From: Brevundimonas sp.
GTDB taxonomy: Bacteria > Pseudomonadota > Alphaproteobacteria > Caulobacterales > Caulobacteraceae
Assembly (NCBI RefSeq): GCF_013823285.1
Contig: NZ_PNLV01000009.1
Location: 1 to 43,118, forward strand
DNA: 43,118 bases
Direction of reading: 5' to 3'
The notes beneath the pieces were generated by a model, which saw only the letters and a program-made list of their open reading frames with translations, was not told the DNA's origin and searched no databases. The translations under genes were made by a program, and so were the position numbers. Of this stretch, positions 16,686-24,683 are shown in pieces. The first letter of the stretch is position 1, and every line of letters starts with the position of its first letter.

Positions 16686-17142
16686 GGATCAGATCCCGGT
16701 TCGGATGAGCGGCCAGCCGCCGCGCGAAGTCGTTCGCTAGGTCGGCCAAGGTGATGTCATGGAGCCGCGCCAGCAGCAGGGCGCGGGCGGCGGCGTAGGT
16801 CTGGGTCAGGGCGTCGTTGACGGCGGCCTCGACCAGGCAGCCGTCGGCCTCCACCGGCGGCGCGTCGGGCAAGAGACCGGTTCCGCCCAGGGCGTCGTGA
16901 ACCTCGCCCAAGGTGACGGCGTTCAGCGGACGAGCCAGACGCCATCCGCCGCCGTGGCCCTTCTCTGAGGTGACGAGGCCTTCCTCGCGCAGGCCCGCCA
17001 TGGTGCGCCGCACGACCACGGGATTGGTCGAAAGACAGACCGCCAGCTGTTCGGACGTCATGGGCGAGCCCGTCCGCTCTTCGTGTTCCGCCATGTGCAA
17101 CAGGGCGTGAAGGACATTGGACAGACGGCTATCGCGTTTCAT
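16654..17142 (-). CDS. Rrf2-family transcriptional regulator
   Basis: A 162-residue protein with the Rrf2 winged helix (SNVLHALLHMAEHE, MTSEQLAVCLSTNPVVVRRT, GLVTSEKGHGGGWRLA). It has Cys at about residues 35 and 100 but not the three-Cys cluster of IscR/NsrR, so it is more like the thiol or electrophile sensors of the family. The ATG at 17142 has no Shine-Dalgarno and touches a palindrome, which suggests autoregulation and perhaps a leaderless message. It precedes and overlaps the CPWC flavoprotein, its likely target. Confidence 0.85.
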   Translation of the reverse strand: MKRDSRLSNVLHALLHMAEHEERTGSPMTSEQLAVCLSTNPVVVRRTMAGLREEGLVTSEKGHGGGWRLARPLNAVTLGEVHDALGGTGLLPDAPPVEADGCLVEAAVNDALTQTYAAARALLLARLHDITLADLANDFARRLAAHPNRDLIHAYARKPSAP

Positions 17143-17160
17143 GAAACATCAATTGTTACA
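17142..17160. promoter_or_regulatory. candidate Rrf2 operator
   Basis: TGAAACA-TCAAT-TGTTACA is an inverted repeat with 6 of 7 paired positions. It abuts the Rrf2 start codon, where an autoregulator would bind. Confidence 0.55.
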
Positions 17161-17279
17161 TGAGGACGCCCGTGCGGCGCGCCTCAGGAGGGGCCGGGAT
17201 ATTCAACGGCGGATTCGCAGTCAGAGCTTGAACCTCCAGATGTGTTCGCTCTGCGAGCGCGTGCGGTTCGCCGATTCCC

Positions 17280-17315
17280 GAACGATCGGTGATCCTTCCG
17301 ATGATCGGATCGTTC
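17280..17315. repeat. inverted repeat upstream of the Crp/Fnr gene
   Basis: GAACGATC and GATCGTTC form perfect 8-bp arms at the two ends of a 36-bp segment that also holds internal GATC repeats. It lies about 58 bp before the Crp/Fnr gene, in the divergent promoter region. It could be an operator or a leader hairpin. Confidence 0.5.
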
Positions 17316-17372
17316 AGAGAGACACGCGCGGGGAATGCCGCGCGGGCTTGAGACAAGCTCCAAGGAGGCCCC

Positions 17373-18128
17373 ATGAGTGATGCGACTGAACCCGTGTACA
17401 TGGCGTGGGCTCGAGAGCGCTTCGGCAAGACCGCGCCCCTTCAGAGCAATCCGGCCCGGACCTTCCGGTCCGCACCTGAAAATGATCGTCATCCCGTCCT
17501 CGCGGCGCTGCCGCCCGAGGTTCGGCTGGCGGTCTACCGCCGTGGACACCTTCGCGATATCGCCGCAGGCGACCCGCTGAGCGGAGGCAACTGCGTACTC
17601 TTCATTCTGACCGGAGCGGTGGGCCTGTTCCCGGGTGATGGGTCCGGAATCTGCCTGGGTCTGGCTGGACCGGGGTCTGTGATCAACGCGGAGGAGTTGG
17701 CCGACGCCGGCCCCCGCCGCGATATGAGAGTGCTGGTAAAGGGTGCGGTGCTGGCCCTGCGCGCGCCGGAACTGATAAACATCCTCGGCCCCGACCGGGC
17801 GGACCGGCTGCTCATTGACCAGATGCTGGGTGACCGGGCGGCTCTTGATCGCGCAGTGGCATGCAACGCCCTGCATCTCGCACCCGCACGGCTGGCGCGG
17901 TGGCTCCTCATGCTGGACAAGGCGGCGGGCGGCGGCGACATCCACATCACCCAAGCCTCGCTCGCTAAAATGCTGGGCATCCAGCGGACCAGCGTCAACG
18001 CCGCCGCCCGGCGCCTTCAGGATCGTGGCGCATTGCGCTTCGTGCGGGGCCGCGTCAGGGTCCTAGATCAAGCAGCACTCAGGGCCCAAGCCTGCGGCTG
18101 CTCGGCGCCGCTGTCATTTCATAAATAA
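17373..18128 (+). CDS. Crp/Fnr-family transcriptional regulator
   Basis: A 251-residue protein with an N-terminal cyclic-nucleotide-binding-like barrel (about 45-150, LFILTGAVGLFPGDGSG) and a C-terminal helix-turn-helix (ITQASLAKMLGIQRTSVNAAARRLQDRGAL at about 192-221). It lacks the N-terminal Cys set of oxygen-sensing Fnr and the usual cAMP contacts, so the signal is unknown. A short CGC motif sits near the end. The ATG at 17373 has a strong AAGGAGG. It diverges from the Rrf2 operon and its 230-bp upstream region contains an inverted repeat. Confidence 0.85.
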   Translation: MSDATEPVYMAWARERFGKTAPLQSNPARTFRSAPENDRHPVLAALPPEVRLAVYRRGHLRDIAAGDPLSGGNCVLFILTGAVGLFPGDGSGICLGLAGPGSVINAEELADAGPRRDMRVLVKGAVLALRAPELINILGPDRADRLLIDQMLGDRAALDRAVACNALHLAPARLARWLLMLDKAAGGGDIHITQASLAKMLGIQRTSVNAAARRLQDRGALRFVRGRVRVLDQAALRAQACGCSAPLSFHK

Positions 18129-18156
18129 AATCCAGGAAGCCGGACCTGCCTGGATT
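18129..18156 (-). terminator. intrinsic terminator between convergent genes
   Basis: AATCCAGG / CCTGGATT is a perfect 8-bp stem. On the minus strand it is followed by TTATT, fitting termination of the minus-strand gene ending at 18195. The Crp/Fnr stop overlaps its plus-strand side, so it may serve both genes. Confidence 0.6.
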
Positions 18157-18194
18157 CTAAGCCGGCCACGGAAAGCTGTGCGTCGGGGCTGGCT

Positions 18195-18521
18195 TCATCG
18201 TCCCTCGATCGCCGCCTGGTTAGCGGCGCGGGTCCTGGGCCCTTGGCCGGACTGCGCCTCGGTGCGCTCGGGCCGACGTGTGTGGTCGCCGCCCATGTGG
18301 ACCTCGGCCCCGTCCAGCGGTTCACCCTCATCCTGATAATCGGCCATTTCTCCTGCGGCGGGCGGCGCCACGCTCGAGTCCGCGACGTCGGGCGCCGCGT
18401 ATCGATCGGGATCCGGCCGAACGGCGCGGTGCTGCTCCCTGGCCTGGTCATTGGGCGCGTAGGGGCCCGTTGCGGCGTTCTGCGCCGCGGCGGTGCTCGA
18501 CTGGGTGTTCTGGTGAGGCAT
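18195..18521 (-). CDS. 108-residue hydrophilic protein, EcfG-type promoter
   Basis: The ORF-track start at 18560 is too far upstream. ATG 18521 (MPHQNTQSSTAA) has AAAGGAAAA before it and lies about 42 bp from a GGAAC-N17-GTT promoter. The product is disordered, rich in Gln, Asp, Ala and Pro, and has no signal peptide or helix that would cross a membrane. It has no recognised family. Promoter type and composition point to a general-stress-response small protein. Confidence 0.6.
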   Translation of the reverse strand: MPHQNTQSSTAAAQNAATGPYAPNDQAREQHRAVRPDPDRYAAPDVADSSVAPPAAGEMADYQDEGEPLDGAEVHMGGDHTRRPERTEAQSGQGPRTRAANQAAIEGR

Positions 18522-18562
18522 CGGTTTTCCTTTCTGGGCCATGCAAGCGCTGTCCATCACGA

Positions 18563-18588
18563 CAACCGGGGGCGAGTGGCGGAGTTCC
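18563..18588 (-). promoter_or_regulatory. EcfG-type promoter of the 108-residue gene
   Basis: On the minus strand GGAAC is followed 17 bases later by GTTGT. The general stress sigma factor EcfG/SigT consensus is GGAAC-N16/17-cGTT; only the base before GTT differs (G for C). Confidence 0.6.
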
Positions 18589-18764
18589 TTCGTCCTCGGG
18601 GGTGTGTCAGCCAGCCCCGCCTCAGGACGGGTTCCCGACTTAGGGAGCCATTCGGGGCGTCCACGGTTGATGCCGCGCCCCGGGTGTCGCTCGTTCGGGG
18701 CGCAGCGGCTCGGGCGGGCGTCCCCCCCACTTCATCGCCCGGGCCGCCTTTTTCACAGGAGTCC

Positions 18765-18995
18765 ATGATCATTCCCGCTCGTCCTGCTTTGACGCGGGCC
18801 TGTCAGTTGGCCCGAAGCGGCGTGTGCGCATCTCTTGATGAGATCGAGACTCGCCTGGCGCTGGAGGGCCTCGACTGTGGGGACTTGCACCAGGACACGG
18901 ATGTCCGGCGAATGCTTCGAGGACTGATGCGTCAGGCCTGTGTGATCAGGTCAGGCGCATTGGTCGCATCACCCCCGCTGTCGGAGCAAGCTTAG
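18765..18995 (+). CDS. 76-residue hypothetical protein
   Basis: The C-terminal part of the 250-residue track ORF is the real gene. ATG 18765 has AGGAG five bases before it, while the upstream extension is frequency-poor sequence covering the divergent promoter. The product starts MIIPARPALTRACQLARSG and has a helical, Cys-containing middle (DCGDLHQ). No domain is recognised. Its stop overlaps that of the convergent lipoprotein gene by 4 bp. Confidence 0.55.
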   Translation: MIIPARPALTRACQLARSGVCASLDEIETRLALEGLDCGDLHQDTDVRRMLRGLMRQACVIRSGALVASPPLSEQA

Positions 18996-19219
18996 TCCTG
19001 CCCCGGTGCGGGAGGCGCGACGTCCTGGTCCTGGTCCACATGAAAGGGAGCCTCATGGCGGTAGCCCGGATCGGCCGATCCGTCCCTCTCGGAGGTGTCT
19101 TCAGGATTTGGGTTTTCGATGTCGGCGCGTTCCTCCACCCGCTCGAAGCGCGCCGATTCCTGCTCATTGCCGCAGGCGGCCAGGCACAGGATCGCGGCGG
19201 CCGTCATAATTATGCGCAT
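18992..19219 (-). CDS. small acidic lipoprotein
   Basis: A 75-residue protein from ATG 19219 (GGGAG upstream). The signal ends CLAAC with Cys16, followed by an acidic, disordered tail rich in Glu, Asp and Pro. An alternative start six codons upstream gives a weaker signal peptide. It follows a 78-residue gene and the DUF4142 gene on the same strand with no gap, so the three form an operon. Function unknown. Confidence 0.65.
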   Translation of the reverse strand: MRIIMTAAAILCLAACGNEQESARFERVEERADIENPNPEDTSERDGSADPGYRHEAPFHVDQDQDVAPPAPGQD

Positions 19220-19220
19220 G

Positions 19221-19457
19221 TCACGCTCCCCTGTCATCCGGGTGAGTTTGAGTGCCGGGAAATGCGAGCCCGGCGTCCGGGGCGGGCGAAGACGCTCCCT
19301 TAATCTCGTTTACGGCGATGATGCGTTCACCAGGCCGCATCAGCTTGCTCGCCGCGTCCTGCGACTGAACCTCGGTGCGCGCCTGGACAATCACCGTGCG
19401 GGCCTCGTCCGCCTCGGGATCGTCCAGGGTCACCCTGAACTGTCGGAAATCACTCAT
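19221..19457 (-). CDS. 78-residue hypothetical protein
   Basis: MSDFRQFRVTLDDPEADEA then VIVQARTEVQSQDAA looks like a beta-hairpin and helix module that might sit in a small sensory or binding protein. No family is recognised. Its ATG overlaps the DUF4142 stop (ATGA), and the next gene, a lipoprotein, starts 2 bp after its stop. Coupling to both neighbours is the main evidence that it is translated. Confidence 0.6.
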   Translation of the reverse strand: MSDFRQFRVTLDDPEADEARTVIVQARTEVQSQDAASKLMRPGERIIAVNEIKGASSPAPDAGLAFPGTQTHPDDRGA

Positions 19458-20026
19458 TGGTCCAAGGCTCTCGCCCGCTGCAGATGCCTCTCGATGGGGC
19501 CAGTCACCTCGCGGGCATGGGCGGCCAGCGCGGGCACATCCCCATTGTCGGCGAAGCCGCGATGCAGCGTCAGGGCCTCCTGGTGCGCGGCCACCTGTTG
19601 ATCGATGAAGACCTCATCGAAACGATAGGCTTCTCGCAGATTGTCAATCAGGCCCTGCCGCCGCTCGTCCAGTTCGGTGGGCAGCTCGGCATCGATATTT
19701 CCGCCCTGGACGATGGACTGCATCCGCTGGCTCGCGGCGGTATGATCGTCACGGATCATCTGAGCCAGTTCGCGCACCTCGGCGTTCTGACTGCGCTCCA
19801 GGGCGATCTCGGCGGCCTGGATCTCGTACATGTCGCCGATGGCGGCGTTGGTGACGTACCCCTCCACCGTGTTGGCGCCGAGGGTGGCGGCCGACATCTG
19901 ACCCACGGGGACCGACGCAGCATCTTGGGCGGCGTCCACAGGGTCCTGGGCCATCTGGTTGTCATTCTGACCGCAGGCGGCGAGCAGCGCCAGGGCCGAA
20001 GCGGCGGGAACAAGCATGCGGATCAT
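19454..20026 (-). CDS. DUF4142 lipoprotein
   Basis: 190 residues from ATG 20026 (CTGGAGACG before it); the longer track ORF runs into the divergent gene's promoter. The signal peptide ends ALLAACGQ (Cys18). The rest is a DUF4142 four-helix, ferritin-like bundle: YVTNAAIGDMYEIQAAEIAL, VRELAQMIRDDHTAA, and a C-terminal helix with HLQRAR. DUF4142 proteins are periplasmic, often in stress or heavy-metal loci; their activity is unknown. It heads a three-gene operon and diverges from the YciE/YciF-like gene. Confidence 0.85.
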   Translation of the reverse strand: MIRMLVPAASALALLAACGQNDNQMAQDPVDAAQDAASVPVGQMSAATLGANTVEGYVTNAAIGDMYEIQAAEIALERSQNAEVRELAQMIRDDHTAASQRMQSIVQGGNIDAELPTELDERRQGLIDNLREAYRFDEVFIDQQVAAHQEALTLHRGFADNGDVPALAAHAREVTGPIERHLQRARALDQ

Positions 20027-20201
20027 GGTTCGTCTCCAGTTGCGAGACCCGGACAATCGCCAAGGCTCCGCCCGGTTCCCGCTGCGCCGCCGAGCGGCAA
20101 GCGGAACCGCAAAAATCCCGGCCGTAGGTCCGGTATCGGACACAGGAGCCATGCGGCGCGTAACGGGTTGGATCGGGACCTTCAGCAAGAGGAGAGCCCC
20201 C

Positions 20202-20723
20202 ATGACCCGATCGACTGACGACGTGCTGCGCGACGTTTTCATCGCCGGCCTGAAGAACGCGCACGGCGTGGAGCATCAGGCCCTGGCGCTGATAGACCGG
20301 CAGCTGGACCGCCTGAAGAACTATGACGACGTCGCGGCGCGGCTGCGTGAGCACCGGGGCGAAACTGAAACCCAGATCGAGCGCCTTGAGAGCATTCTCG
20401 GTCAATTCGACGAGAGCGCCTCCGGCCTGAAGGACGCGGCGATGACCATGTCCGGCAATCTCGCGGCGCTGGGCCACACCTTTGCGGACGACGAAATTCT
20501 CAAGAATTCCTTCGCCAATTTCGCCTTCGAGAACTTCGAGGTCGCCAGCTACAAGTCCCTCATCGTTCTTGCGAAGAACGGCGGTTTCTCCTCGGTCATG
20601 GATCCGCTGGCTGAGACGCTGGGCGAGGAAGAGGCCATGGCCGCCTGGGTGGACGAGAATCTCGCCGCCCTCACCGAGAAGTATGTGACGCTCAAGGCCG
20701 CCGGCGAAAAGGCTAGCCGCTGA
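20202..20723 (+). CDS. YciE/YciF-like ferritin-fold protein (DUF892)
   Basis: 173 residues from ATG 20202, which has AGAGGAGAG before it. The protein is all helical: VLRDVFIAGLKNAHGVEHQALALI, then LREHRGETETQIERLESIL, then a third and fourth helix. Glu and His sit at the spacing of DUF892 di-metal sites (EHQ, ET..QIERL). The family is induced by osmotic and general stress. It overlaps the following SRPBCC gene by 1 bp and probably forms an operon with the alcohol dehydrogenase beyond it. Confidence 0.8.
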   Translation: MTRSTDDVLRDVFIAGLKNAHGVEHQALALIDRQLDRLKNYDDVAARLREHRGETETQIERLESILGQFDESASGLKDAAMTMSGNLAALGHTFADDEILKNSFANFAFENFEVASYKSLIVLAKNGGFSSVMDPLAETLGEEEAMAAWVDENLAALTEKYVTLKAAGEKASR

Positions 20724-21295
20724 TGGCCGACGGCAAGCACACAGACACCGATGCGCGCATGGCGTCGCCCGCCTACCTGGACGACGACCTGCATCAGGGC
20801 CGCTACGACTCGGACTCTGTCCGGGCGGCGATGATCAATCGACCGCGTGACGAGCTCTATGCCTTCTGGCGCGACTACCGGAATCTCCCCGCCTTCATGG
20901 AAAACGTGAAGTCGGTGGAGCTGCTGGACTCCGTCCGCTCCAGCTGGATGATCGCCGGCCCAGGCGGAAGCGAGTTTGAGCTCGTCTCGGAAATCGGCGA
21001 GGACCGCCCGGGCGAGCGCATCGCCTGGCGCTGCACCGAGGAGTCGGACGTCGATAACGAAGGCTGGATCGAGTTTCGCGACAACGCCTTCGGCCGGGGC
21101 ACGGAGGTGCGCCTGTTCATCAGCTATGACCCGCCCGCGGGCGCGGTCGGCAAGCTGGTGGCCAAAGTCATGCAGCGCGAGCCCCGCATTCAAGCCCGCC
21201 GCGAGTTGCGCCGATTCAAACAGCTGATGGAGACGGGCGAGATCTCGACCTCCAGAGCGCCTGCGGCTGCGCCGCGCGCCGATCGCCCTCTCTGA
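20723..21295 (+). CDS. SRPBCC-fold (polyketide cyclase-like) protein
   Basis: 190 residues. An N-terminal disordered stretch of about 35 residues is followed by a START/Bet v1-like domain: RPRDELYAFWRDYRNLPAFMENV, SWMIAGPGGSEFELVSEI, ERIAWRC, GWIEFRDNAFGRGTEVRLFI. These match the membrane-associated COG5637-type cyclase/dehydrase proteins common in rhizobial and caulobacterial stress loci. Substrate unknown. Its ATG overlaps the previous stop, and an alcohol dehydrogenase starts 26 bp after its stop. Confidence 0.8.
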   Translation: MADGKHTDTDARMASPAYLDDDLHQGRYDSDSVRAAMINRPRDELYAFWRDYRNLPAFMENVKSVELLDSVRSSWMIAGPGGSEFELVSEIGEDRPGERIAWRCTEESDVDNEGWIEFRDNAFGRGTEVRLFISYDPPAGAVGKLVAKVMQREPRIQARRELRRFKQLMETGEISTSRAPAAAPRADRPL

Positions 21296-21321
21296 TCCCA
21301 CACTGAAAAAGCGAGTCATCC

Positions 21322-22494
21322 ATGCGCGCACTGACCTGGCACGGAAAACATAATGTGCAGGTGGACACCGTCCCCGATCCGCAGATCATCAATCCCCGGG
21401 ACGCCGTCATCAAGGTGACGTCCACGGCCATCTGCGGGTCTGATCTGCACCTCTACGACAGCATGATCCCATCCATGTCCAACGGCGACATTCTGGGGCA
21501 CGAGTTCATGGGGATCGTGGAGGAGGTCGGGCCCCGGTCGACGCTCAAGCGGGGTCAAAGGGTGGTCGTGCCCTTCACCATCTCGTGCGGCTCCTGCTTC
21601 TTCTGCGGCAAGCAGCAGTATTCCGCCTGCGACAATTCCAATCCGGCCGACAAGGCCGACGCCTCGGAGGTCGCCTACGGCTACGCCGCCGCAGGCCTGT
21701 TCGGTTACTCCCACCTGACCGGCGGCTACGCGGGCGGCCAGGCTGAATATGTGCGCGTGCCCTATTCTGATGTGGGACCGCTGGTCGTGCCCGACGGGAT
21801 TGAGGACGACCAGGTCCTGTTCCTGACCGATATCTTTCCCACGGGCTGGATGGCCGCCGAGAACGCGGAGATCGAGCCGGGTGACACGGTCGCCGTCTGG
21901 GGCTGCGGACCGGTCGGACTGTTCGCCATCAAGAGTGCGTTTCTCCAGGGCGCCGGCCGCGTGATCGCCATCGACCACCTGCCCCGTCGGCTGGCGCTGG
22001 CGCGCAAGAACGGGGCGGAGGTCCTGAACTATCATGAGGTCAAGGTTCGCGAAGCCTTGATGGAGATGACCGCCGGGATCGGCCCGGACGCCTGCATCGA
22101 CGCGGTCGGGATGGAGGCGCACGGCTTTTCGCCCGACAACATCATCGACGCCGTCAAGCAGGAAACGAAGCTAGGCACAGACCGTCAGCATGTACTGCGC
22201 GAGACCATCATGGCCTGTCGCAAGGGCGGTCGGGTTTCGGTGCCTGGCGTCTACGGCGGGTCTGGCGACAAGCTGCCCATCGGGGCCTTCATGCAGAAGG
22301 GACTGACCATCAAGACCGGCCAGACCCATGTGCAGAAATACCTGCCGCAGCTGCTGGAGATGATCCTGGAGGGCAAGCTCGACACCACGGATCTGATCAG
22401 CCACCGCCTGCCGCTGGAGCGCGCGGCGGAGGGTTACAAGAACTTCCATGACAACCCGAACGAATGGACCAAGGTGGTCCTGAAACCGCACTGA
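21322..22494 (+). CDS. zinc-dependent alcohol dehydrogenase, formaldehyde-dehydrogenase-like
   Basis: A 390-residue medium-chain dehydrogenase. Catalytic zinc ligands are Cys in AICGSDLH and His/Glu in GHEFMG. The structural zinc loop [16 protein letters not shown] has four Cys. The NAD-binding Rossmann motif is [11 protein letters not shown] near 195. Length and sequence follow the glutathione-independent formaldehyde dehydrogenase-like branch. The usual role is NAD-linked oxidation of small aldehydes or alcohols in the cytoplasm. It is in line with the YciE-like and SRPBCC genes and 10 bp before a small gene, so all four may be one stress transcript. Confidence 0.85.
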   Translation: MRALTWHGKHNVQVDTVPDPQIINPRDAVIKVTSTAICGSDLHLYDSMIPSMSNGDILGHEFMGIVEEVGPRSTLKRGQRVVVPFTISCGSCFFCGKQQYSACDNSNPADKADASEVAYGYAAAGLFGYSHLTGGYAGGQAEYVRVPYSDVGPLVVPDGIEDDQVLFLTDIFPTGWMAAENAEIEPGDTVAVWGCGPVGLFAIKSAFLQGAGRVIAIDHLPRRLALARKNGAEVLNYHEVKVREALMEMTAGIGPDACIDAVGMEAHGFSPDNIIDAVKQETKLGTDRQHVLRETIMACRKGGRVSVPGVYGGSGDKLPIGAFMQKGLTIKTGQTHVQKYLPQLLEMILEGKLDTTDLISHRLPLERAAEGYKNFHDNPNEWTKVVLKPH

Positions 22495-22504
22495 GGAGGC
22501 TGAG

Positions 22505-22720
22505 ATGCCCGAGAAAAATCCCGAAGCCGAACGCTGGGGAGGTCCCGGCTCAAGCCACCAGAACCGCTCCGAGGCGCCGCCCGACCCGGTGGTCAAGGAT
22601 GCGGATGACCCGGACCACCAGAGCAAGCACACCCAGATATCCGGGGGGCGGGGGAGAGCAGGACATTCACAGCGGACACGCGGCCGGCATGAAGCGGGAC
22701 CAACAGGCCAGCTCCACTGA
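22505..22720 (+). CDS. small hydrophilic protein, possibly frameshifted
   Basis: 71 residues from ATG 22505, which has a strong GAGGAGG. The N-terminal half (MPEKNPEAERWGGPGSSHQN) is the disordered Pro/Asp type seen in other small genes here. After a G-rich run near 22641-22653 the current frame becomes Arg-rich and unlike a protein. The next frame instead gives EQDIHSGHAAGMKRDQQ and ends at 22751. A one-base slip in the G run would join the two into an 82-residue product. Either an error or recent decay could explain it. Confidence 0.5.
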   Translation: MPEKNPEAERWGGPGSSHQNRSEAPPDPVVKDADDPDHQSKHTQISGGRGRAGHSQRTRGRHEAGPTGQLH

Positions 22721-22896
22721 AAAGAGGCGGGAGATCGACAACCGCAACTGATCAGGCTGGCGAGGCCGCGGCCATCAGGTTCCCCAAGAGTCATCCGGTA
22801 GTCCGGCGCGTTGGCGGCGGGTGAATGAGGGAAGCCCTTGCATCCGGCGAGGTTCGAAAAGCCCCTCAGCTCCCAGTCGTTAAGAAGGAGACTGTC

Positions 22897-23265
22897 ATGT
22901 ACGAAGGTGAAGTCCGGTCCTGTCATGTGGACCGCCGGCCCATCGTCTCTGATGAGGACCAGAAGGCGGAGCCCTGGTTTCAAAAGATCGGGGCCTCGCC
23001 CGGGCAACTTCTGGAAGCGGTCGGGGAGAACCCCGACGATGTGGAGCGATACCTGGCTCACGGCCGAATGCCGCTACGAGAGCTCGCGACGGGACCATCA
23101 GCGCCAGTCTGGTGGGAGCCGATCGAACAATCACGCGGCCAAGGGCTGGGTCAGCGGCATCCCGGCCGCACGCTCGGGCGGGCGAGCCGAGAATCATTAT
23201 CGAGGGTCTTCGACCGCCGAATGGTCGAGGCGTGGGTCGATGTGACGACGGAAGGCGGGAAGTGA
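22897..23265 (+). CDS. small protein with a DUF3606-like middle
   Basis: 122 residues from ATG 22897, preceded by AAGGAG. The longer track ORF from 22825 lacks a ribosome binding site. The middle (WFQKIGASPGQLLEAVGENPDDVERYLAHG) resembles the short helical DUF3606 motif, a helix with Gly-Ala-Ser then Leu-x-x-Ala-Val. The tail is basic and Trp-containing, with no recognised domain. The following lipoprotein starts inside its stop codon. Confidence 0.5.
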   Translation: MYEGEVRSCHVDRRPIVSDEDQKAEPWFQKIGASPGQLLEAVGENPDDVERYLAHGRMPLRELATGPSAPVWWEPIEQSRGQGLGQRHPGRTLGRASRESLSRVFDRRMVEAWVDVTTEGGK

Positions 23266-23411
23266 CCCGCGCAGTCGCAGTGGTCTGCCTGGCCTGGGCG
23301 CTTCTGGCTGGCTGTCAGACGCAGGAGGGTGAGACCGAACAGACCGTCAACCCCGCAAGCGAGCGCCAGGGCGACCGGCCGGGTTCCCAGCTGACCGAGG
23401 ATGACATCTGA
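23262..23411 (+). CDS. 49-residue lipoprotein
   Basis: A short ORF not on the track. GTG 23262 overlaps the previous stop and encodes MTRAVAVVCLAWALLAGCQT, a full lipoprotein signal with Cys18. A 30-residue hydrophilic tail ends LTEDDI. It resembles small entericidin-like lipoproteins in plan but not in sequence. Confidence 0.6.
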   Translation: MTRAVAVVCLAWALLAGCQTQEGETEQTVNPASERQGDRPGSQLTEDDI

Positions 23412-23745
23412 TCGCGAAAACCCTGCGGCGCCAATGCTCGGGGCGAGTAGCTGTTTACGCTCATGGTCCGCATAAGAGCGATGTGTGGGACTTCCTTGAC
23501 GAGGCGGTGGCAACCTTCGTGCACGCGATCCTTTATTTAAAGCCGCCAGCTGGGGCGCCTTCACCGTCGCGCAGGAACTGCCGGGCCGCTCGTAGAGAGG
23601 GACGATTCTGTTGACGGGAGGATGGCGTCGGGGACGTGTCACGTTCGTGGATTCGGACTCTCAAAGGCGAGCCTCCGGGACAAGGCTTGTTAGCGGTGGT
23701 GCTGGCTGGCGGCCCGAATTTAGGCCGATGAGACGGTGACGCCCA
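23412..23745. other. intergenic region, no gene seen
   Basis: About 330 bp between the small lipoprotein and the convergent L,D-transpeptidase. All track ORFs here are shadows without ribosome binding sites. I see no tRNA, no clear terminator with a T run, and no EcfG-type promoter (one GGAAC lacks a GTT at the right spacing). Confidence 0.4.
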
Positions 23746-24648
23746 TCAAGCGACCCCGGTTGAGCCGCGGGCAAGGCGGAGCTCCGTCTTCAACGCAGAA
23801 TCCAGCCCGTAGGGATCTGCGCCGAACACGACCGAGCCCGACCCGTCCGGGCGGGCGGTCAGATAGAGAATATAAACCGGCACGGGATCGGCCAGGGGGG
23901 CGGCCTGTTCCGGCTCGCCCGTACCGACTGTCCACCACGAGGATCCATATAGCCACTCCCACAGCCGACCCGCATCCTCCAGCCGGACGCACCCGGCGCT
24001 CAGGGTGCGGACCTCCCGGCTGAAGGCTGACCGATCGGGGGTGTCATGCAGATATATTCCGAGGTTGTTGGGGAACATGAACTTCACGGCCCCCATCATA
24101 TTGGCGGATCCTGGCCGCTGCCGCAGGCGCTGGCTGCGGCGGCCGTCAGCAACCGCTTCCCAATCCACGCCGCCGGCGTCGACGACATGCGCCCCCGCGG
24201 TCCAGTCGGATAAAGTCTCGATGCCCTGACGAACCAGCGCGTCCGGGCCTTGCCTGAGGACGAGTGGAGCGAAACGGCTCTGGGCCAGATCCTCCGGCAC
24301 ATTCCAGTAGGGCTGCAGAACCGAGAAACGGACAAGGGCCGCCATGGCCGGAGTCTGCTGGCGCGCACTGCCGACGACGACCTTCATTTCGTCGGTGGGA
24401 TCGCCGTTTTCATAGGTCCACAGTCGGGCGCTCGCGACATCCACGAGGATGAAGCGTTGGCCCATGTCACGGGGAAGCGCCCGGGCGCGCTCCATATTAA
24501 GGCGGATCACGGGCTCGCGGCTTCGCAGATAGGCTTGTCGCAAGCCGTCGTAAATCGGCACGAGCCGTTCGGAGGTCCTGCGGACTCCCCCGGACACGGG
24601 CCTCGACGATGTCCGCAAACAACCCCCCCCGGTTGGGCGCGACCACAT
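23746..24648 (-). CDS. L,D-transpeptidase (YcbB/LdtD type), N-terminus short or misread
   Basis: Up to 300 residues. The catalytic core is intact: IYLHDTPDRSAFSREVRTLS then SAGCVRLED, with the active-site Cys and the upstream His of the YkuD fold. An earlier block reads IRLNMERARALPRDMG and VVVGSARQQTPAM. These enzymes make 3-3 crosslinks or anchor proteins to peptidoglycan. YcbB-type proteins are usually longer, with a signal or anchor and a peptidoglycan-binding domain, while the first 30 residues here look untranslated. A true start may be GTG 24558 (VPIYDGLRQ), or a frameshift may hide the N-terminus. It follows the small TM gene by 35 bp. Confidence 0.75.
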   Translation of the reverse strand: MWSRPTGGGCLRTSSRPVSGGVRRTSERLVPIYDGLRQAYLRSREPVIRLNMERARALPRDMGQRFILVDVASARLWTYENGDPTDEMKVVVGSARQQTPAMAALVRFSVLQPYWNVPEDLAQSRFAPLVLRQGPDALVRQGIETLSDWTAGAHVVDAGGVDWEAVADGRRSQRLRQRPGSANMMGAVKFMFPNNLGIYLHDTPDRSAFSREVRTLSAGCVRLEDAGRLWEWLYGSSWWTVGTGEPEQAAPLADPVPVYILYLTARPDGSGSVVFGADPYGLDSALKTELRLARGSTGVA

Positions 24649-24683
24649 TAAGGACGGCCGCTTCGTTCAGTGCAGATCACTGC

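Noticed and set aside
20070-20130. EcfG-type promoters between DUF4142 and the YciE-like gene
   Set aside because: GGAAC is present in both orientations but no GTT lies at the right spacing (GTA and ATT instead); too weak to claim.
20016-20201. upstream extension of the YciE-like gene
   Set aside because: No ribosome binding site; ATG 20202 has a strong one.
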